Positions 23,819-31,286 of a DNA stretch of 64,000 nucleotides are shown in pieces (position 1 is the first letter of the stretch; each line of letters begins with the position of its first letter). Source of the DNA: an uncultured Pseudomonadota bacterium (GTDB taxonomy: Bacteria > Myxococcota_A > Bradymonadia > Bradymonadales > Bradymonadaceae); contig CAJXPB010000001.1 of NCBI GenBank assembly GCA_913057905.1, forward strand, positions 1,642,733 to 1,706,732. The letters are read 5' to 3'. The translations under genes and the position numbers were made by a program. The notes under the pieces are model-generated. The model was not told the DNA's origin. It made no database searches and saw only the letters and a program-made list of their open reading frames with translations.

Positions 23819-24397
23819 TCAGTCTGCCGCCCGGCGTACGTCGACATCCCCCATTGACGCCGAACGGACGCGGAAGATGTCGAGGTGGTCGCATTCGCTC
23901 TCATAGAGAAGCCTCGCATATGACTTCCGGCGTCGCTTCCAGGTCTGGGCGGCCCACAGGATGATCGAATCGCGGCTCAGAAACGCCCGCCGAAAGCTGG
24001 TCTGATTTCCGCTCCACAGGGTACGCCCAGTCAGGATACGCCCCAACGTTCGCTTGATGACCCGGGCCATCACCACGTGAAAAGGCAGGTCGAGCCAGAC
24101 GATGGCGTCGGCCCTGGGCCAGACGATGTCCCGGGCGGCAGAGTAGTTCCCGTCGACCACCCAGCGCCCCTCCCGGGTCTCCCGATCCACTAGAACACGA
24201 AATTCCTTCGGCGGCCGCTCTGTCCAGTCCTCCAGCCAATGCAAAGCATCGAGTTCGATGTGTTCCAGACCGAATTCGGCGGCGAGGTTGGCAGACACCG
24301 TCGTCTTGCCCGAGCCAGAGGTCCCCACCACGACGTAGCGGTCGTGGGGTTGACCCTGCCTATCGGTGAAATTGGATACGTTGATGCGGACTCCCAA
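23819..24397 (-). CDS. P-loop kinase, adenylate-kinase/FlaR-like
   Basis: A 192-residue P-loop protein with Walker A GTSGSGKTT (25-33), followed by HIELDALHWLEDW, WVVDGNYSAARDIVWPRAD and IVWLDLPFHVVMARVIKRTL. This is the pattern of the adenylate-kinase-like family often named topology modulation protein FlaR. The substrate is unknown. It is the last gene of the uma2-rppH-kinase group (18 bases after the NUDIX stop). Its stop codon abuts that of the convergent nucleotidyltransferase. Confidence 0.8.
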   Translation of the reverse strand: MGVRINVSNFTDRQGQPHDRYVVVGTSGSGKTTVSANLAAEFGLEHIELDALHWLEDWTERPPKEFRVLVDRETREGRWVVDGNYSAARDIVWPRADAIVWLDLPFHVVMARVIKRTLGRILTGRTLWSGNQTSFRRAFLSRDSIILWAAQTWKRRRKSYARLLYESECDHLDIFRVRSASMGDVDVRRAAD

Positions 24398-24415
24398 CCT
24401 TTGGTGCTTCAGCGG

Positions 24416-24898
24416 TCAAACTGCGTCGATCGTGCGCCGGAGGACCGGTCGTTTCGCCGGGACCAGAAGTTCAAGGGAGGCCTCCAAGGTCACCCAACGA
24501 AATGCGTCGAATTCCGGGTTGCGCTCATGATCCAAGTCGAACTGCGACTCGGAACCCAGGAAGTCGAGTACAAACAACGTTTGGCGTTGGCCGACGTACT
24601 CGCCCTTCGGTTCTGAGAACGGGTAGCAGACCGGAGGCCCACGGTCGACGAGGCGGCACAGCTCTCGGGGGTTCTCCAGCCCCAGCTCCTCCGAGATTTC
24701 GCGCCACATCGCTTGCTCGACAGACTCCTCGCAATGCACGCCTCCCTGGGGGAATTGCCAAGGATAGTCGCCTCCGTTCACCTTGTGACACATAAGGATC
24801 TGCCCGTCGTTTCGGCGCAGGATGGCCCCCGCATTGGATCTGTACTTGTCTGCCATGGGGTCTCGTGCCTCAGACGGCATCTCGCCTGGATGCGTCAT
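24416..24898 (-). CDS. rppH: RppH-like NUDIX RNA pyrophosphohydrolase
   Basis: A 160-residue NUDIX protein. YRSNAGAILRRNDGQIL, WQFPQGGVHCEESVEQAMWREI and the perfect box G-x5-E-x7-RE-x2-EE-x-G-L match RppH, as do QKQTLF-like GQRQTLFVLDF and PEFDAFRWV. RppH removes pyrophosphate from mRNA 5-prime ends and starts decay. The start at 24898 overlaps the uma2 stop (ATGA); an internal ATG giving MADKYR would match the usual family start more closely. It is the second case in the window of a NUDIX gene beside uma2. Confidence 0.82.
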   Translation of the reverse strand: MTHPGEMPSEARDPMADKYRSNAGAILRRNDGQILMCHKVNGGDYPWQFPQGGVHCEESVEQAMWREISEELGLENPRELCRLVDRGPPVCYPFSEPKGEYVGQRQTLFVLDFLGSESQFDLDHERNPEFDAFRWVTLEASLELLVPAKRPVLRRTIDAV

Positions 24899-25497
24899 GT
24901 CTGTTTGCCGGCATCCGTGTCGGGTTCCTCAAACCAAACGTCCCCAAGGTCGATTTCGAGTTGATCGAAGAGACCGACGGTAAGCTGTTCGTCGGCGCCG
25001 GCATCTGCATCCAACATGTACTGGCCCTGATCGTCGAGTCTGAAGACCTCGGCGAGTTGCTCTTGAGGTTCGACTAGAATCAGCCAGGGAACCCCCGAAT
25101 CGGCATATAGACGACGTTTTTCGATACGATCGCGACGCTCGGTACCCGGCGAGATGATCTCTATGACGAGGTCCGGAGCGCCAGTTAATCCATGGCCATC
25201 GTACAGGCCGTCAAATCGGTCGGCAGCGACGTAGACAAAGTCGGGCTGGACGACCGTCTGTTCAGAAAGGACGACGTCGAAGGGGGCCAGAAAACACTCA
25301 CCGAGACCACGTTCACGAATGAAGTTCGCAAACTGGCGCCCCAGATCCATGGCGGCCCGTTGATGGAAAGTATTCGGCGCCGGAGTCATGCGCAGGTCCC
25401 CCTCGATCAGTTCACGATGTTCATCGTCCTCGATCGCCATGTAATCGGCGACCGTCCACTCGCGTTGGTTTGTCCTGTCGACAGGATCGGTGGCCAT
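24895..25497 (-). CDS. Uma2-family (DUF820) nuclease, copy 3
   Basis: A 200-residue paralogue of the two uma2 genes near 6-7 kb. Core motifs are kept: VQPDFVYVAADR, DLVIEIISPGT, RDRIEKRRLYADSGVPWLILVEP and DVWFEEPD. Identity with copies 1 and 2 is high throughout but lower than between those two. Its start codon at 25497 begins MATDPVDRTNQREW; the in-frame sequence upstream is not conserved and includes the leader region. The gene is coupled to rppH by ATGA. Confidence 0.88.
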   Translation of the reverse strand: MATDPVDRTNQREWTVADYMAIEDDEHRELIEGDLRMTPAPNTFHQRAAMDLGRQFANFIRERGLGECFLAPFDVVLSEQTVVQPDFVYVAADRFDGLYDGHGLTGAPDLVIEIISPGTERRDRIEKRRLYADSGVPWLILVEPQEQLAEVFRLDDQGQYMLDADAGADEQLTVGLFDQLEIDLGDVWFEEPDTDAGKQT

Positions 25498-25527
25498 GGC
25501 TGAGCCTTTGTACCGGTGCGTAGAGAA

Positions 25528-25570
25528 GTCTCCCCTAAGGTAACAATCGGCCTGCGCGCCAGCAATCCCG
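25528..25570 (-). promoter_or_regulatory. Repeated leader element, copy 3 (upstream of uma2)
   Basis: The plus strand reads GTCTCCCCTAAGGTAACAAT, a GC-rich spacer, then GCCAGCAATCCCG. The transcribed strand has ATTGTTACCTTAGGGGAGAC about 31 bases before the uma2 start, the same position as in copies 1 and 2. Confidence 0.55.
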
Positions 25571-25592
25571 GCTGGACTGTCTTCTACTCCAC

Positions 25593-25685
25593 CTTTCGTG
25601 CAGGATCTACGAGTCGTTTCGTGCATCGACTGCACGAAACCCGCTACCATACGTTTTGGACACATTCTAGCATACGAATTGGACA
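25593..25685. promoter_or_regulatory. Inverted and direct repeats in the uma2/MerR intergenic region
   Basis: The 302-base gap 25498-25799 holds, after leader copy 3, a perfect inverted repeat GTTTCGTGCA/TGCACGAAAC (25616-25640, 5-base spacer), with a further half-site TTTCGTGCA at 25594-25602. Then come two direct repeats CATACGTTTTGGACA (25648-25662) and CATACGAATTGGACA (25671-25685), 23 bases apart. These look like binding sites for at least one regulator of the downstream CCPFF-motif and MerR genes. Confidence 0.5.
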
Positions 25686-25799
25686 GAGTGGACGGCCCGA
25701 AACCCTCGAGTCGCCTCCAACCCCTCGCCTGTTGACGGGATGAGCATGGGGGGAGGGAGTAGACGTTGTTCATACACCGCAACAATCGAGGAACGCACC

Positions 25800-26138
25800 A
25801 TGAGTACGCAGAACGATGAATCGCTCGCCTGCCGACTCTCCGAAGCGCAGAAAGAAGCGCGCCGACCGGATGTCGAAGCCCTGTTTCGAGACGGAATGGA
25901 CCGTTATCATGAGACCGAACAGGGGTATCTGTTTGAGTTCCGCGACGACGACGAGGTGCTGGCACGGCTGTTCCAGTTCGTGAAGGCCGAGCACGCCTGC
26001 TGCCCCTTCTTTCAGTTCGACGTCACGGTTCACCCCCACGACGGTCCCGTCGAGATGGAGATTGGCGGCTCGGATCGAGTGAAGTCCTTCATCACCGACG
26101 AGATGATTCCGGAAGTCGAAGCTGCTCGCGAAAGCTGA
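25800..26138 (+). CDS. Small acidic protein with CCPFF motif
   Basis: A 112-residue acidic protein whose central signature is FVKAEHACCPFFQFDVTVHP, that is a Cys-Cys-Pro pair preceded by Glu-His. Flanking parts (LFRDGMDRYHETEQGYLFEFRDDDEVLARL and GPVEMEIGGSDRVKSFITDEM) match small proteins often encoded next to MerR-family metal regulators. The CC pair may bind metal; the role is unknown. The ATG at 25800 is chosen because the family-like sequence begins there. It is 25 bases upstream of the MerR gene. Confidence 0.62.
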   Translation: MSTQNDESLACRLSEAQKEARRPDVEALFRDGMDRYHETEQGYLFEFRDDDEVLARLFQFVKAEHACCPFFQFDVTVHPHDGPVEMEIGGSDRVKSFITDEMIPEVEAARES

Positions 26139-26163
26139 GGCCAAGACCGGCCGGGAGACAACG

Positions 26164-26571
26164 ATGCAAGACGACACGCTTCGAATTGGCGAAGTCGCCG
26201 ACCAAAGCGGGGTCTCCAGGGACACGCTCCGCTACTGGGAACAGGAGGGCGTGATCCCCGAGCCGCCGCGCGAGGATTCCTCCGGATACCGGATGTATCC
26301 GGAGGGCCTCGTGCGGCGGATTCATGCGGTCCAACGCGCCAAGGAACTCGGGCTGAAACTGGAGGACATCCGTAAGCTCTTCGAGCGCCGGGACCGCGGC
26401 GAGACCTGCGATGAGCTCGGCCGAATCACCGAAGAGCGGATCGCAGCGCTCCGGAGGGAAAAGGAGCGCCTGCAGCGCAAGATCGAAGGCCTGCAATCCC
26501 TGGGCGAGGTCTGTCCAGGCGAGCTACCCGCCACGGAATGTCCCGTCGTCGACATGCTTGCCGAGAGTTGA
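26164..26571 (+). CDS. MerR-family transcriptional regulator
   Basis: A 135-residue MerR regulator. The N-terminal winged helix reads LRIGEVADQSGVSRDTLRYWEQEGVI (6-31) and GYRMYPEGLVRRIHAVQRAKELGL; a dimerising coiled coil covers about 82-110. The C-terminal effector part has three cysteines (Cys79 in ETCDEL, Cys116 in EVCPGE and Cys125 in TECPVV), as in metal-sensing members. The ligand is not determined. MerR proteins act on promoters with a long 19-20 base spacer. It is the only MerR gene in view and could regulate the metal region 12-18 kb away. Confidence 0.88.
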   Translation: MQDDTLRIGEVADQSGVSRDTLRYWEQEGVIPEPPREDSSGYRMYPEGLVRRIHAVQRAKELGLKLEDIRKLFERRDRGETCDELGRITEERIAALRREKERLQRKIEGLQSLGEVCPGELPATECPVVDMLAES

Positions 26572-26573
26572 GC

Positions 26574-27107
26574 TCAGCTTTCCTCTTTTTGCTGAGTAAC
26601 CTCGGCGTCGATCTCGAGTGAGACTTCTTTGCCGACGAGGACGCCACCGGTCTCGAGCGCCTGATTCCAGGTCAGCCCGAAGTCACCGCGATCGATTTCA
26701 CCCTCGAGGCTGTAGCCGACGACGCGGCCGCCCCAGGGGTCCTCGGCCGGGCCCTGCTGAGTGCCCGTCAGCGTCACGGTGCGGGTCTCATCGCGGATCG
26801 TGAGATCGCCGGTGACCTCGAATTCGCCGTTTCCGTTCGAGCTAATCTCTTTGCTCTCGAATTCGATGGTCGGATAGTCGTCGACCTTGAAGAAGTCCTC
26901 AGAGCGAAGGTGTTCATCCCGTTCGTCGTCGCCGGTGTCGATGCTTCTCGTATCGATGACGGCCCGAACGTGAGAGTCCTCGAGGTTGTTGGGATCGAGA
27001 TCGACCTCCGCCTCGAAGTCCTGGAACTCCCCCGAGACCCGGGAGACCATCATGTGGCGAACCGAAAAACCGACGGACGAATGAGACGTATCGACGCTCC
27101 AACTCAT
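26574..27107 (-). CDS. yceI: YceI-family lipid-binding protein
   Basis: A 177-residue YceI-like beta-barrel: MSWSVDTSHSSVGFSVRHMM, then VDLDPNNLEDSHVRAVID, ERDEHLRSEDFFKVDDYPTI, GDLTIRDETRTVTLTGT and FGLTWNQALETGGVLVGKEV. Family members bind polyisoprenoid lipids; many are secreted, but this copy lacks a signal peptide and is probably cytoplasmic. The start at 27107 is preferred, with AAGAGG 8 bases upstream. It ends 2 bases from the convergent MerR gene. Confidence 0.9.
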   Translation of the reverse strand: MSWSVDTSHSSVGFSVRHMMVSRVSGEFQDFEAEVDLDPNNLEDSHVRAVIDTRSIDTGDDERDEHLRSEDFFKVDDYPTIEFESKEISSNGNGEFEVTGDLTIRDETRTVTLTGTQQGPAEDPWGGRVVGYSLEGEIDRGDFGLTWNQALETGGVLVGKEVSLEIDAEVTQQKEES

Positions 27108-27121
27108 GGGTGTACCTCTTC

Positions 27122-27250
27122 GTTGACCAAGAGAAACGAATGAAACGCTTCGACCGGGAAGCCTCCCTCCCCGGCGTAAAAGCAAGTTTAATCGCCAGGC
27201 TACACCCGATTAGACCCGTCGATCCGAACGGGTTGTTTCTCTTTGTCAAC
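27122..27250. repeat. Imperfect 16-base inverted repeat flanking a 97-base spacer
   Basis: GTTGACCAAGAGAAAC (27122-27137) and GTTTCTCTTTGTCAAC (27235-27250) pair at 15 of 16 positions. The enclosed 97 bases contain no gene. It could be a degenerate MITE-like element, a large hairpin or a pair of binding sites. The rest of the 272-base gap (to 27379) has an AT-rich stretch 27290-27330 that may carry the antitoxin promoter. Confidence 0.55.
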
Positions 27251-27379
27251 AGTCATCAGCCCACCCGATGTGTGAGCGGTGGGCGAGGAATGTACAATCT
27301 ATTAAATTTGTATAGACTGTGTAATCTGGAACCGCTCGGAGAAGTCCGCATCAACGAGACCGCCAGAGAGGGCATGGCC

Positions 27380-27694
27380 ATGACTGCACAGCCAGATGCC
27401 GAAGCCACGGAAGATCTCGGAGACGCAGAGCAGGGGGATGATCGCACCTATATCGGAGCAACGGACCTGCGTAGGCAGATCCGCAAAGTACTCGAACTCG
27501 TGCGATTCAAGGACCGCCGCTTTGTCGTCAACAAACACGGGGAGCCGCAAGCAGCCGTGGTCCCGATCGAAGACCTCCAGTTCCTCGAGTATCTCGAAAA
27601 CAAGGCGGATCGGAAACGTCTAGAGGACCTGCAGGCGGAGGATTCAGAGACATTGGGACTCGAGGAATTCGAGGGCCAAATCTCGAACGATTAG
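27380..27694 (+). CDS. Phd/YefM-like antitoxin
   Basis: A 104-residue acidic protein with the Phd/YefM pattern at about 25-70: TYIGATDLRRQIRKVLELVRFKDRRFVVNKHGEPQAAVVPIEDLQFLEYL. Members bind operator DNA with this domain and mask a toxin with the C-terminal tail. No toxin gene follows: the next gene is convergent. So it is a solitary antitoxin or a regulator. The ATG at 27380 has GAGAGG 8 bases upstream; the ATG at 27374 is a close alternative. Confidence 0.75.
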   Translation: MTAQPDAEATEDLGDAEQGDDRTYIGATDLRRQIRKVLELVRFKDRRFVVNKHGEPQAAVVPIEDLQFLEYLENKADRKRLEDLQAEDSETLGLEEFEGQISND

Positions 27695-27727
27695 TCGACC
27701 AGCGGAAAGTTGAGCGACTAGCCGTAG

Positions 27728-28135
27728 CTACCGGCCGACTGCGCACGGGAGAAGTTGGTCGAGCTTCGTGGCAACAGGTTGACCCTCGTCGTCGGGAACG
27801 ATCACCGTCGGATTTGTCGAAAAGTCGGAGATGAGCTGCCGGCAGTTGCCACACGGCGCGAGGATGATGTCGTCTTCGGCGACGGCGACGATCGACTCGA
27901 TGTCATCGAGCCCCTCGGTGGCCGCGCGACCGATGGCCACGACCTCCGCACACACGTCGGTCGGCCCGACGCTCGCTTCCAGATTCATGCCCGTCACGAT
28001 GTCACCGGACTCCGTCCGCAGCGCCGCTGCCACATGGTGGCGCCCCGGCTCATATCGCCGTTCGAAAAGCTCCCGGGCTGCCGCCAGGAGCTCCCGGTTC
28101 GGATCTGTCAACTCTCGCGACTTGAACTCACTCAT
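27728..28135 (-). CDS. Cytidine deaminase (blasticidin-S-deaminase-like)
   Basis: A 135-residue zinc deaminase. The signature is CAEVVAIGRA (His/Cys-Ala-Glu: Cys ligand and catalytic Glu) and APCGNCRQL (two Cys ligands), typical of cytidine deaminases of the short, tetrameric class. Cys rather than His at the first ligand position is the usual bacterial form. Substrate may be cytidine or an analogue. The ATG at 28135 has AGGAAGG upstream. It is 15 bases downstream of the MarC gene, probably co-transcribed with it. Confidence 0.87.
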   Translation of the reverse strand: MSEFKSRELTDPNRELLAAARELFERRYEPGRHHVAAALRTESGDIVTGMNLEASVGPTDVCAEVVAIGRAATEGLDDIESIVAVAEDDIILAPCGNCRQLISDFSTNPTVIVPDDEGQPVATKLDQLLPCAVGR

Positions 28136-28149
28136 GGGATACCTTCCTG

Positions 28150-28740
28150 TCACGCCGCCCCGGTGATCATCGCCTGCAGGCCCGTGCGGATCATCGAGAC
28201 CGAGATGGCGGCCAAAAACAGCGACATCACCTTACCGAAGGCCTTCGAGACTCCGGGGTTTAAGACCTTGGTGACGATGTCCTGATAGTACAGGAGCGTG
28301 CCGACCAGGGCCAGGTTGATGAGCAGGCCGGCCAGGACGATGCCACGGCCGTGGATGTCGGCCAGGGTGACGCACGCGGTCATGGTGGCGGGGCCCACAA
28401 GGAGCGGTGTGCCGATGGGCACGATGCCCGGGTCACCGCCGACCGACTCCTCTTTGCGGGACTCGCCGGAGAAGACCAGGTCGTGGACCGAAAGAATAAG
28501 CAAAATCAGACCTCCGCCGACGCGCAGGTCGTCGACGGTGATCGACAGGAACCGGAACAGCGCCTGACCGCTGAAGATGATGACGACCGCCAGCCCCAGC
28601 GCCGTAATGATGGCGTTTCTGGCGAGCTCTCGGGATTCTTCAACGCTTTTGCCTTCGACCAGGCTGACAAACAGCGGCACCACCGTCAGTGGCGCCATGG
28701 CCACGAATAGCGGAACAAGTACGGAAAATAGAGTCGACAT
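28150..28740 (-). CDS. MarC-family integral membrane protein
   Basis: A 196-residue, six-helix membrane protein of the MarC/UPF0056 family. The signature VPIGTPLLVGPATMTACVTL (about 105-124) and GGGLILLILSVHDL (about 75-88) are diagnostic. Despite the name, no role in antibiotic resistance has been shown for MarC. It is divergent from the LysR gene, with 129 bases between them, which may make it the LysR target. Confidence 0.9.
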   Translation of the reverse strand: MSTLFSVLVPLFVAMAPLTVVPLFVSLVEGKSVEESRELARNAIITALGLAVVIIFSGQALFRFLSITVDDLRVGGGLILLILSVHDLVFSGESRKEESVGGDPGIVPIGTPLLVGPATMTACVTLADIHGRGIVLAGLLINLALVGTLLYYQDIVTKVLNPGVSKAFGKVMSLFLAAISVSMIRTGLQAMITGAA

Positions 28741-28869
28741 CTTCGGCCTCCTTATTCACAATCATCGATGCGAGGACTCTCGCCTCTGAGGCCGCCGAAC
28801 GTAGTGTCGGATCCCGGGGCTGAGAACCGCCAAACGATTCCAAGGACCCTTTCCTATTTGGAAACAATC

Positions 28870-29790
28870 ATGGAGACCCTGCGCGCGATGGAAATGTTCG
28901 TCGAGGCCGTCGAGCAGGGGAGCTTTGCGGCGGCGGCTCGCTCACTGGGCGTGGGCAATTCCGCGGTCAGCAAGCAGGTCTCACAACTGGAGGAGAGCCT
29001 GGGCGTGCGCCTCCTGCAACGCACCACCCGCAGCCTGTCGTTGACGGCCGAGGGTGAGTACTACCTGCAGGAGTGTCGAGAGATTTTGGAACAGGTCGAC
29101 GCCGCCCGGGATACGGTCTCGGCGCTGGCGGATCAGACCCGGGGTACGCTTTCGATCTCGGCGCCCCCAACCTTCGGGCAATTGTGGCTGAGTTCGATCC
29201 TGTGTCAGTTCCGCGACGCCTACCCCGACATCGAGATCGAGGTCTTGCTGACCGACCAGATCCTGGACGTCGTCTCGGACTCCTTCGACGTGGCGATCCG
29301 GGAGGGCAACCCCGAGGATTCGTCATTGATCGGCCGGCGGCTGGCCGACAACGCCTATCGAGTGTGCGCGTCGCCATCGTACCTGGAGCGCGCCGGCCGC
29401 CCCGAGACACCTTCGGATCTGACCGACCACGCCTGCATCACGTCGCTGGATCACTCGCCGCTCAAGAACTGGCGATTCATCGATGGCAACGAGACGGTCA
29501 CCATCGACGTATCCGGCCCGATTGCCACCAACCTGTTCACGCTGATGCGCAAAGCGGCGCTGGAGGGCCAGGGGATCGTCCGGCTGCCCTCCTACGCGGT
29601 GGAACGCTACATCGCGTCGGGCGATTTGGTCCCATTATTCGACGACCTGGTCCCCGACCACGGCGGCATCTGGGCGCTCTACCCGAGCCGGCGGCTGGTC
29701 CCCAAACGCGTCGAGACCTTCCTTGAGTTTCTGGAGACCAAGATGCGCGAGGACCAGGCGGATCAGGACGAGATACTGACCGACACCTAG
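28870..29790 (+). CDS. LysR-family transcriptional regulator
   Basis: A 306-residue LysR protein. The N-terminal HTH is AMEMFVEAVEQGSFAAAARSLGVGNSAVSKQVSQLEESLGVRLLQRTTRSLSLT (about residues 6-60), followed by a substrate-binding domain (LSISAPPTFGQLWLSSILCQFRDAYPD and IAIREG). It is of the CrgA/DmlR-like group. The ligand is not deducible. It is divergent from MarC and its last codons overlap those of the convergent lipoprotein gene by 4 bases. Confidence 0.92.
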   Translation: METLRAMEMFVEAVEQGSFAAAARSLGVGNSAVSKQVSQLEESLGVRLLQRTTRSLSLTAEGEYYLQECREILEQVDAARDTVSALADQTRGTLSISAPPTFGQLWLSSILCQFRDAYPDIEIEVLLTDQILDVVSDSFDVAIREGNPEDSSLIGRRLADNAYRVCASPSYLERAGRPETPSDLTDHACITSLDHSPLKNWRFIDGNETVTIDVSGPIATNLFTLMRKAALEGQGIVRLPSYAVERYIASGDLVPLFDDLVPDHGGIWALYPSRRLVPKRVETFLEFLETKMREDQADQDEILTDT

Positions 29791-30137
29791 AAGTCGCAGG
29801 ATTCGTTCACGAAAATTCTGTTGTCGCCCGAACCACACTGGGCCGCTTCGATCTGACCCTCACAGGCCTGCTGCTCGGACTCGCTCGCATCGTTGCAGTT
29901 TTTCTCGCTGAAGAGCACAAAATCCACGCACTGCGACTCGCTACAGCTGGTGTAGGTCCCAACGCCGGAAGTCCCGACGGCCACGTCGAACTCTCCGCTG
30001 CTGTCTTGGCACTCAACCGCCTTGGCACAGAGACGTTCACTAAAATCAGCACAGGGACCGGAATCAGGACCACTGTCTCCGCCGCATGAACTTCCGAGAA
30101 AACCACAGATCATCACCAAAAGCATCGCATTGCGCAT
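29787..30137 (-). CDS. Small Cys-rich lipoprotein, copy 1 of tandem pair
   Basis: A 116-residue lipoprotein with lipobox GSSC (Cys18) and a mature part of eight or more cysteines. It shares with the next upstream gene the pattern MRN-x3-L-V, CGGDS, C-x-DF-x-ER-x-CAKA, C-DSSGEF, an acidic middle, and QQACEGQIEAAQCG. Disulfide-bonded periplasmic or surface protein; no function known. GGAGG lies 6 bases before the ATG at 30137. Copies are 21 bases apart. Confidence 0.75.
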   Translation of the reverse strand: MRNAMLLVMICGFLGSSCGGDSGPDSGPCADFSERLCAKAVECQDSSGEFDVAVGTSGVGTYTSCSESQCVDFVLFSEKNCNDASESEQQACEGQIEAAQCGSGDNRIFVNESCDF

Positions 30138-30158
30138 CACGCCTCCAAGTTCCATGAT

Positions 30159-30527
30159 TCACCTTCCACTAAACCCACACTCGGTGTCGACGTACAGTTC
30201 ATTGTCCATTGCAGCGCACTGAGACATTTGAATCTGTTGATCGCAGGCTTGAACCTCAGAGTCGCTGGCTTGATTGCAGACGGATTCATCGAGCATCACT
30301 TCCGTCAGAGTTTCATCCTGATTGCATTCGGATTCCGACGTATAATTTGCGGAGCCTTCTAGTCCGACTCGCACGCCGAACTCTCCTGAACTATCCGCGC
30401 ACTGGGCTGCCTTGGCGCAGATTCGTTCGTTGAAATCTCCACAGGATCCCGGATCCGAATTACCTCCGCCACCACACGACGCTCCGAGCAGACCGAACAC
30501 CATGACCAACAAAATCACATTGCGCAT
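30159..30527 (-). CDS. Small Cys-rich lipoprotein, copy 2 of tandem pair
   Basis: A 122-residue lipoprotein with lipobox GASC, paralogous to the downstream gene. Shared elements are CGDFNERICAKAAQCADSS, SESEC, SDSEVQACDQQIQMSQC, and a closing TECGF. The cysteine spacing is conserved, so both fold alike. GGGAGG lies 6 bases before the ATG. The tandem arrangement points to local duplication. Role unknown. Confidence 0.75.
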   Translation of the reverse strand: MRNVILLVMVFGLLGASCGGGGNSDPGSCGDFNERICAKAAQCADSSGEFGVRVGLEGSANYTSESECNQDETLTEVMLDESVCNQASDSEVQACDQQIQMSQCAAMDNELYVDTECGFSGR

Positions 30528-30635
30528 CGCGCCTCCCAATAGATCACTTGAATGAGTTTTCACCCCGGCCAGTCACACATTTGGCCGGGACCCTCGTCTA
30601 TTTCTGAACGTACGGTCAACGTGACAAAGCTCGCC

Positions 30636-31283
30636 ATGCTTCGCAACCCATTCGGCAAAATCGCCATCGTCGCAGCAGCATTTGGCCTTTTCTCAGCCGG
30701 TTGCGCGTCCCAGCAGACCCCCGCAGAGAAAAAGGCCTTCGACAAGCGGATGGCGGTGCAACTTCTGAAGATGCGGCGTACCGATCAGGCCTTGCGACGC
30801 AAACTCAGCAGTTTCGAGGACCCCTCGCCAGAATTGGAACAAAAGATCGCAGCGGCCGACCGGCGTCATGCCGTTCAGTTGCGGCTTCTGATCAGGAAAA
30901 ATGACGGTTGGCCGACACGCGCAGAGGTCGGGCAGGAGGGGCAAAACGCCGCCTGGATCCTCGCCCAACACGCCGACGAGCGACCGAGACTGCAACGGTA
31001 CTTTCTGAGCGAACTCACCAAAGCGGTCGACGCCGGCAACGCTCCGGCGCGCCACGAAGCCTACCTGCGCGACAAGGTGCGCCTGGCCAGCGGCAAACCC
31101 CAGATCTACGGCACGCAGGTCGAGGTCAAAGACGGCGAGGTCGTACTCAAGCCGGTGAAGAACAAGTCGGAACTCGACGCGCGTCGACAGAAAGTCGGCC
31201 TACCCCCGTGGGAGCAGTACAGAAAGCAACTGCAGTCGATCATCGACCGCGGGAAGAAAGAATCCCTTCCGCAGACTCCCTGA
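30636..31283 (+). CDS. DUF6624-domain lipoprotein
   Basis: A 215-residue lipoprotein: signal peptide and lipobox SAGC, then an amphipathic linker and a DUF6624-like domain. Signatures are DQALRRKL, NDGWPTRAEVGQEGQNAAWILAQHAD, YLRDKVRLASGKPQIYGTQ and RRQKVGLPPWEQY. The function of DUF6624 is unknown. ATG at 30636 is preferred; a GTG at 30621 is a possible alternative. It ends 3 bases from the convergent flavodoxin-like gene. Confidence 0.72.
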   Translation: MLRNPFGKIAIVAAAFGLFSAGCASQQTPAEKKAFDKRMAVQLLKMRRTDQALRRKLSSFEDPSPELEQKIAAADRRHAVQLRLLIRKNDGWPTRAEVGQEGQNAAWILAQHADERPRLQRYFLSELTKAVDAGNAPARHEAYLRDKVRLASGKPQIYGTQVEVKDGEVVLKPVKNKSELDARRQKVGLPPWEQYRKQLQSIIDRGKKESLPQTP

Positions 31284-31286
31284 CCT

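Noticed and set aside
27380..27694. Complete Phd/Doc or YefM/YoeB toxin-antitoxin pair
   Set aside because: No toxin gene follows on the same strand; the next gene is a convergent cytidine deaminase.
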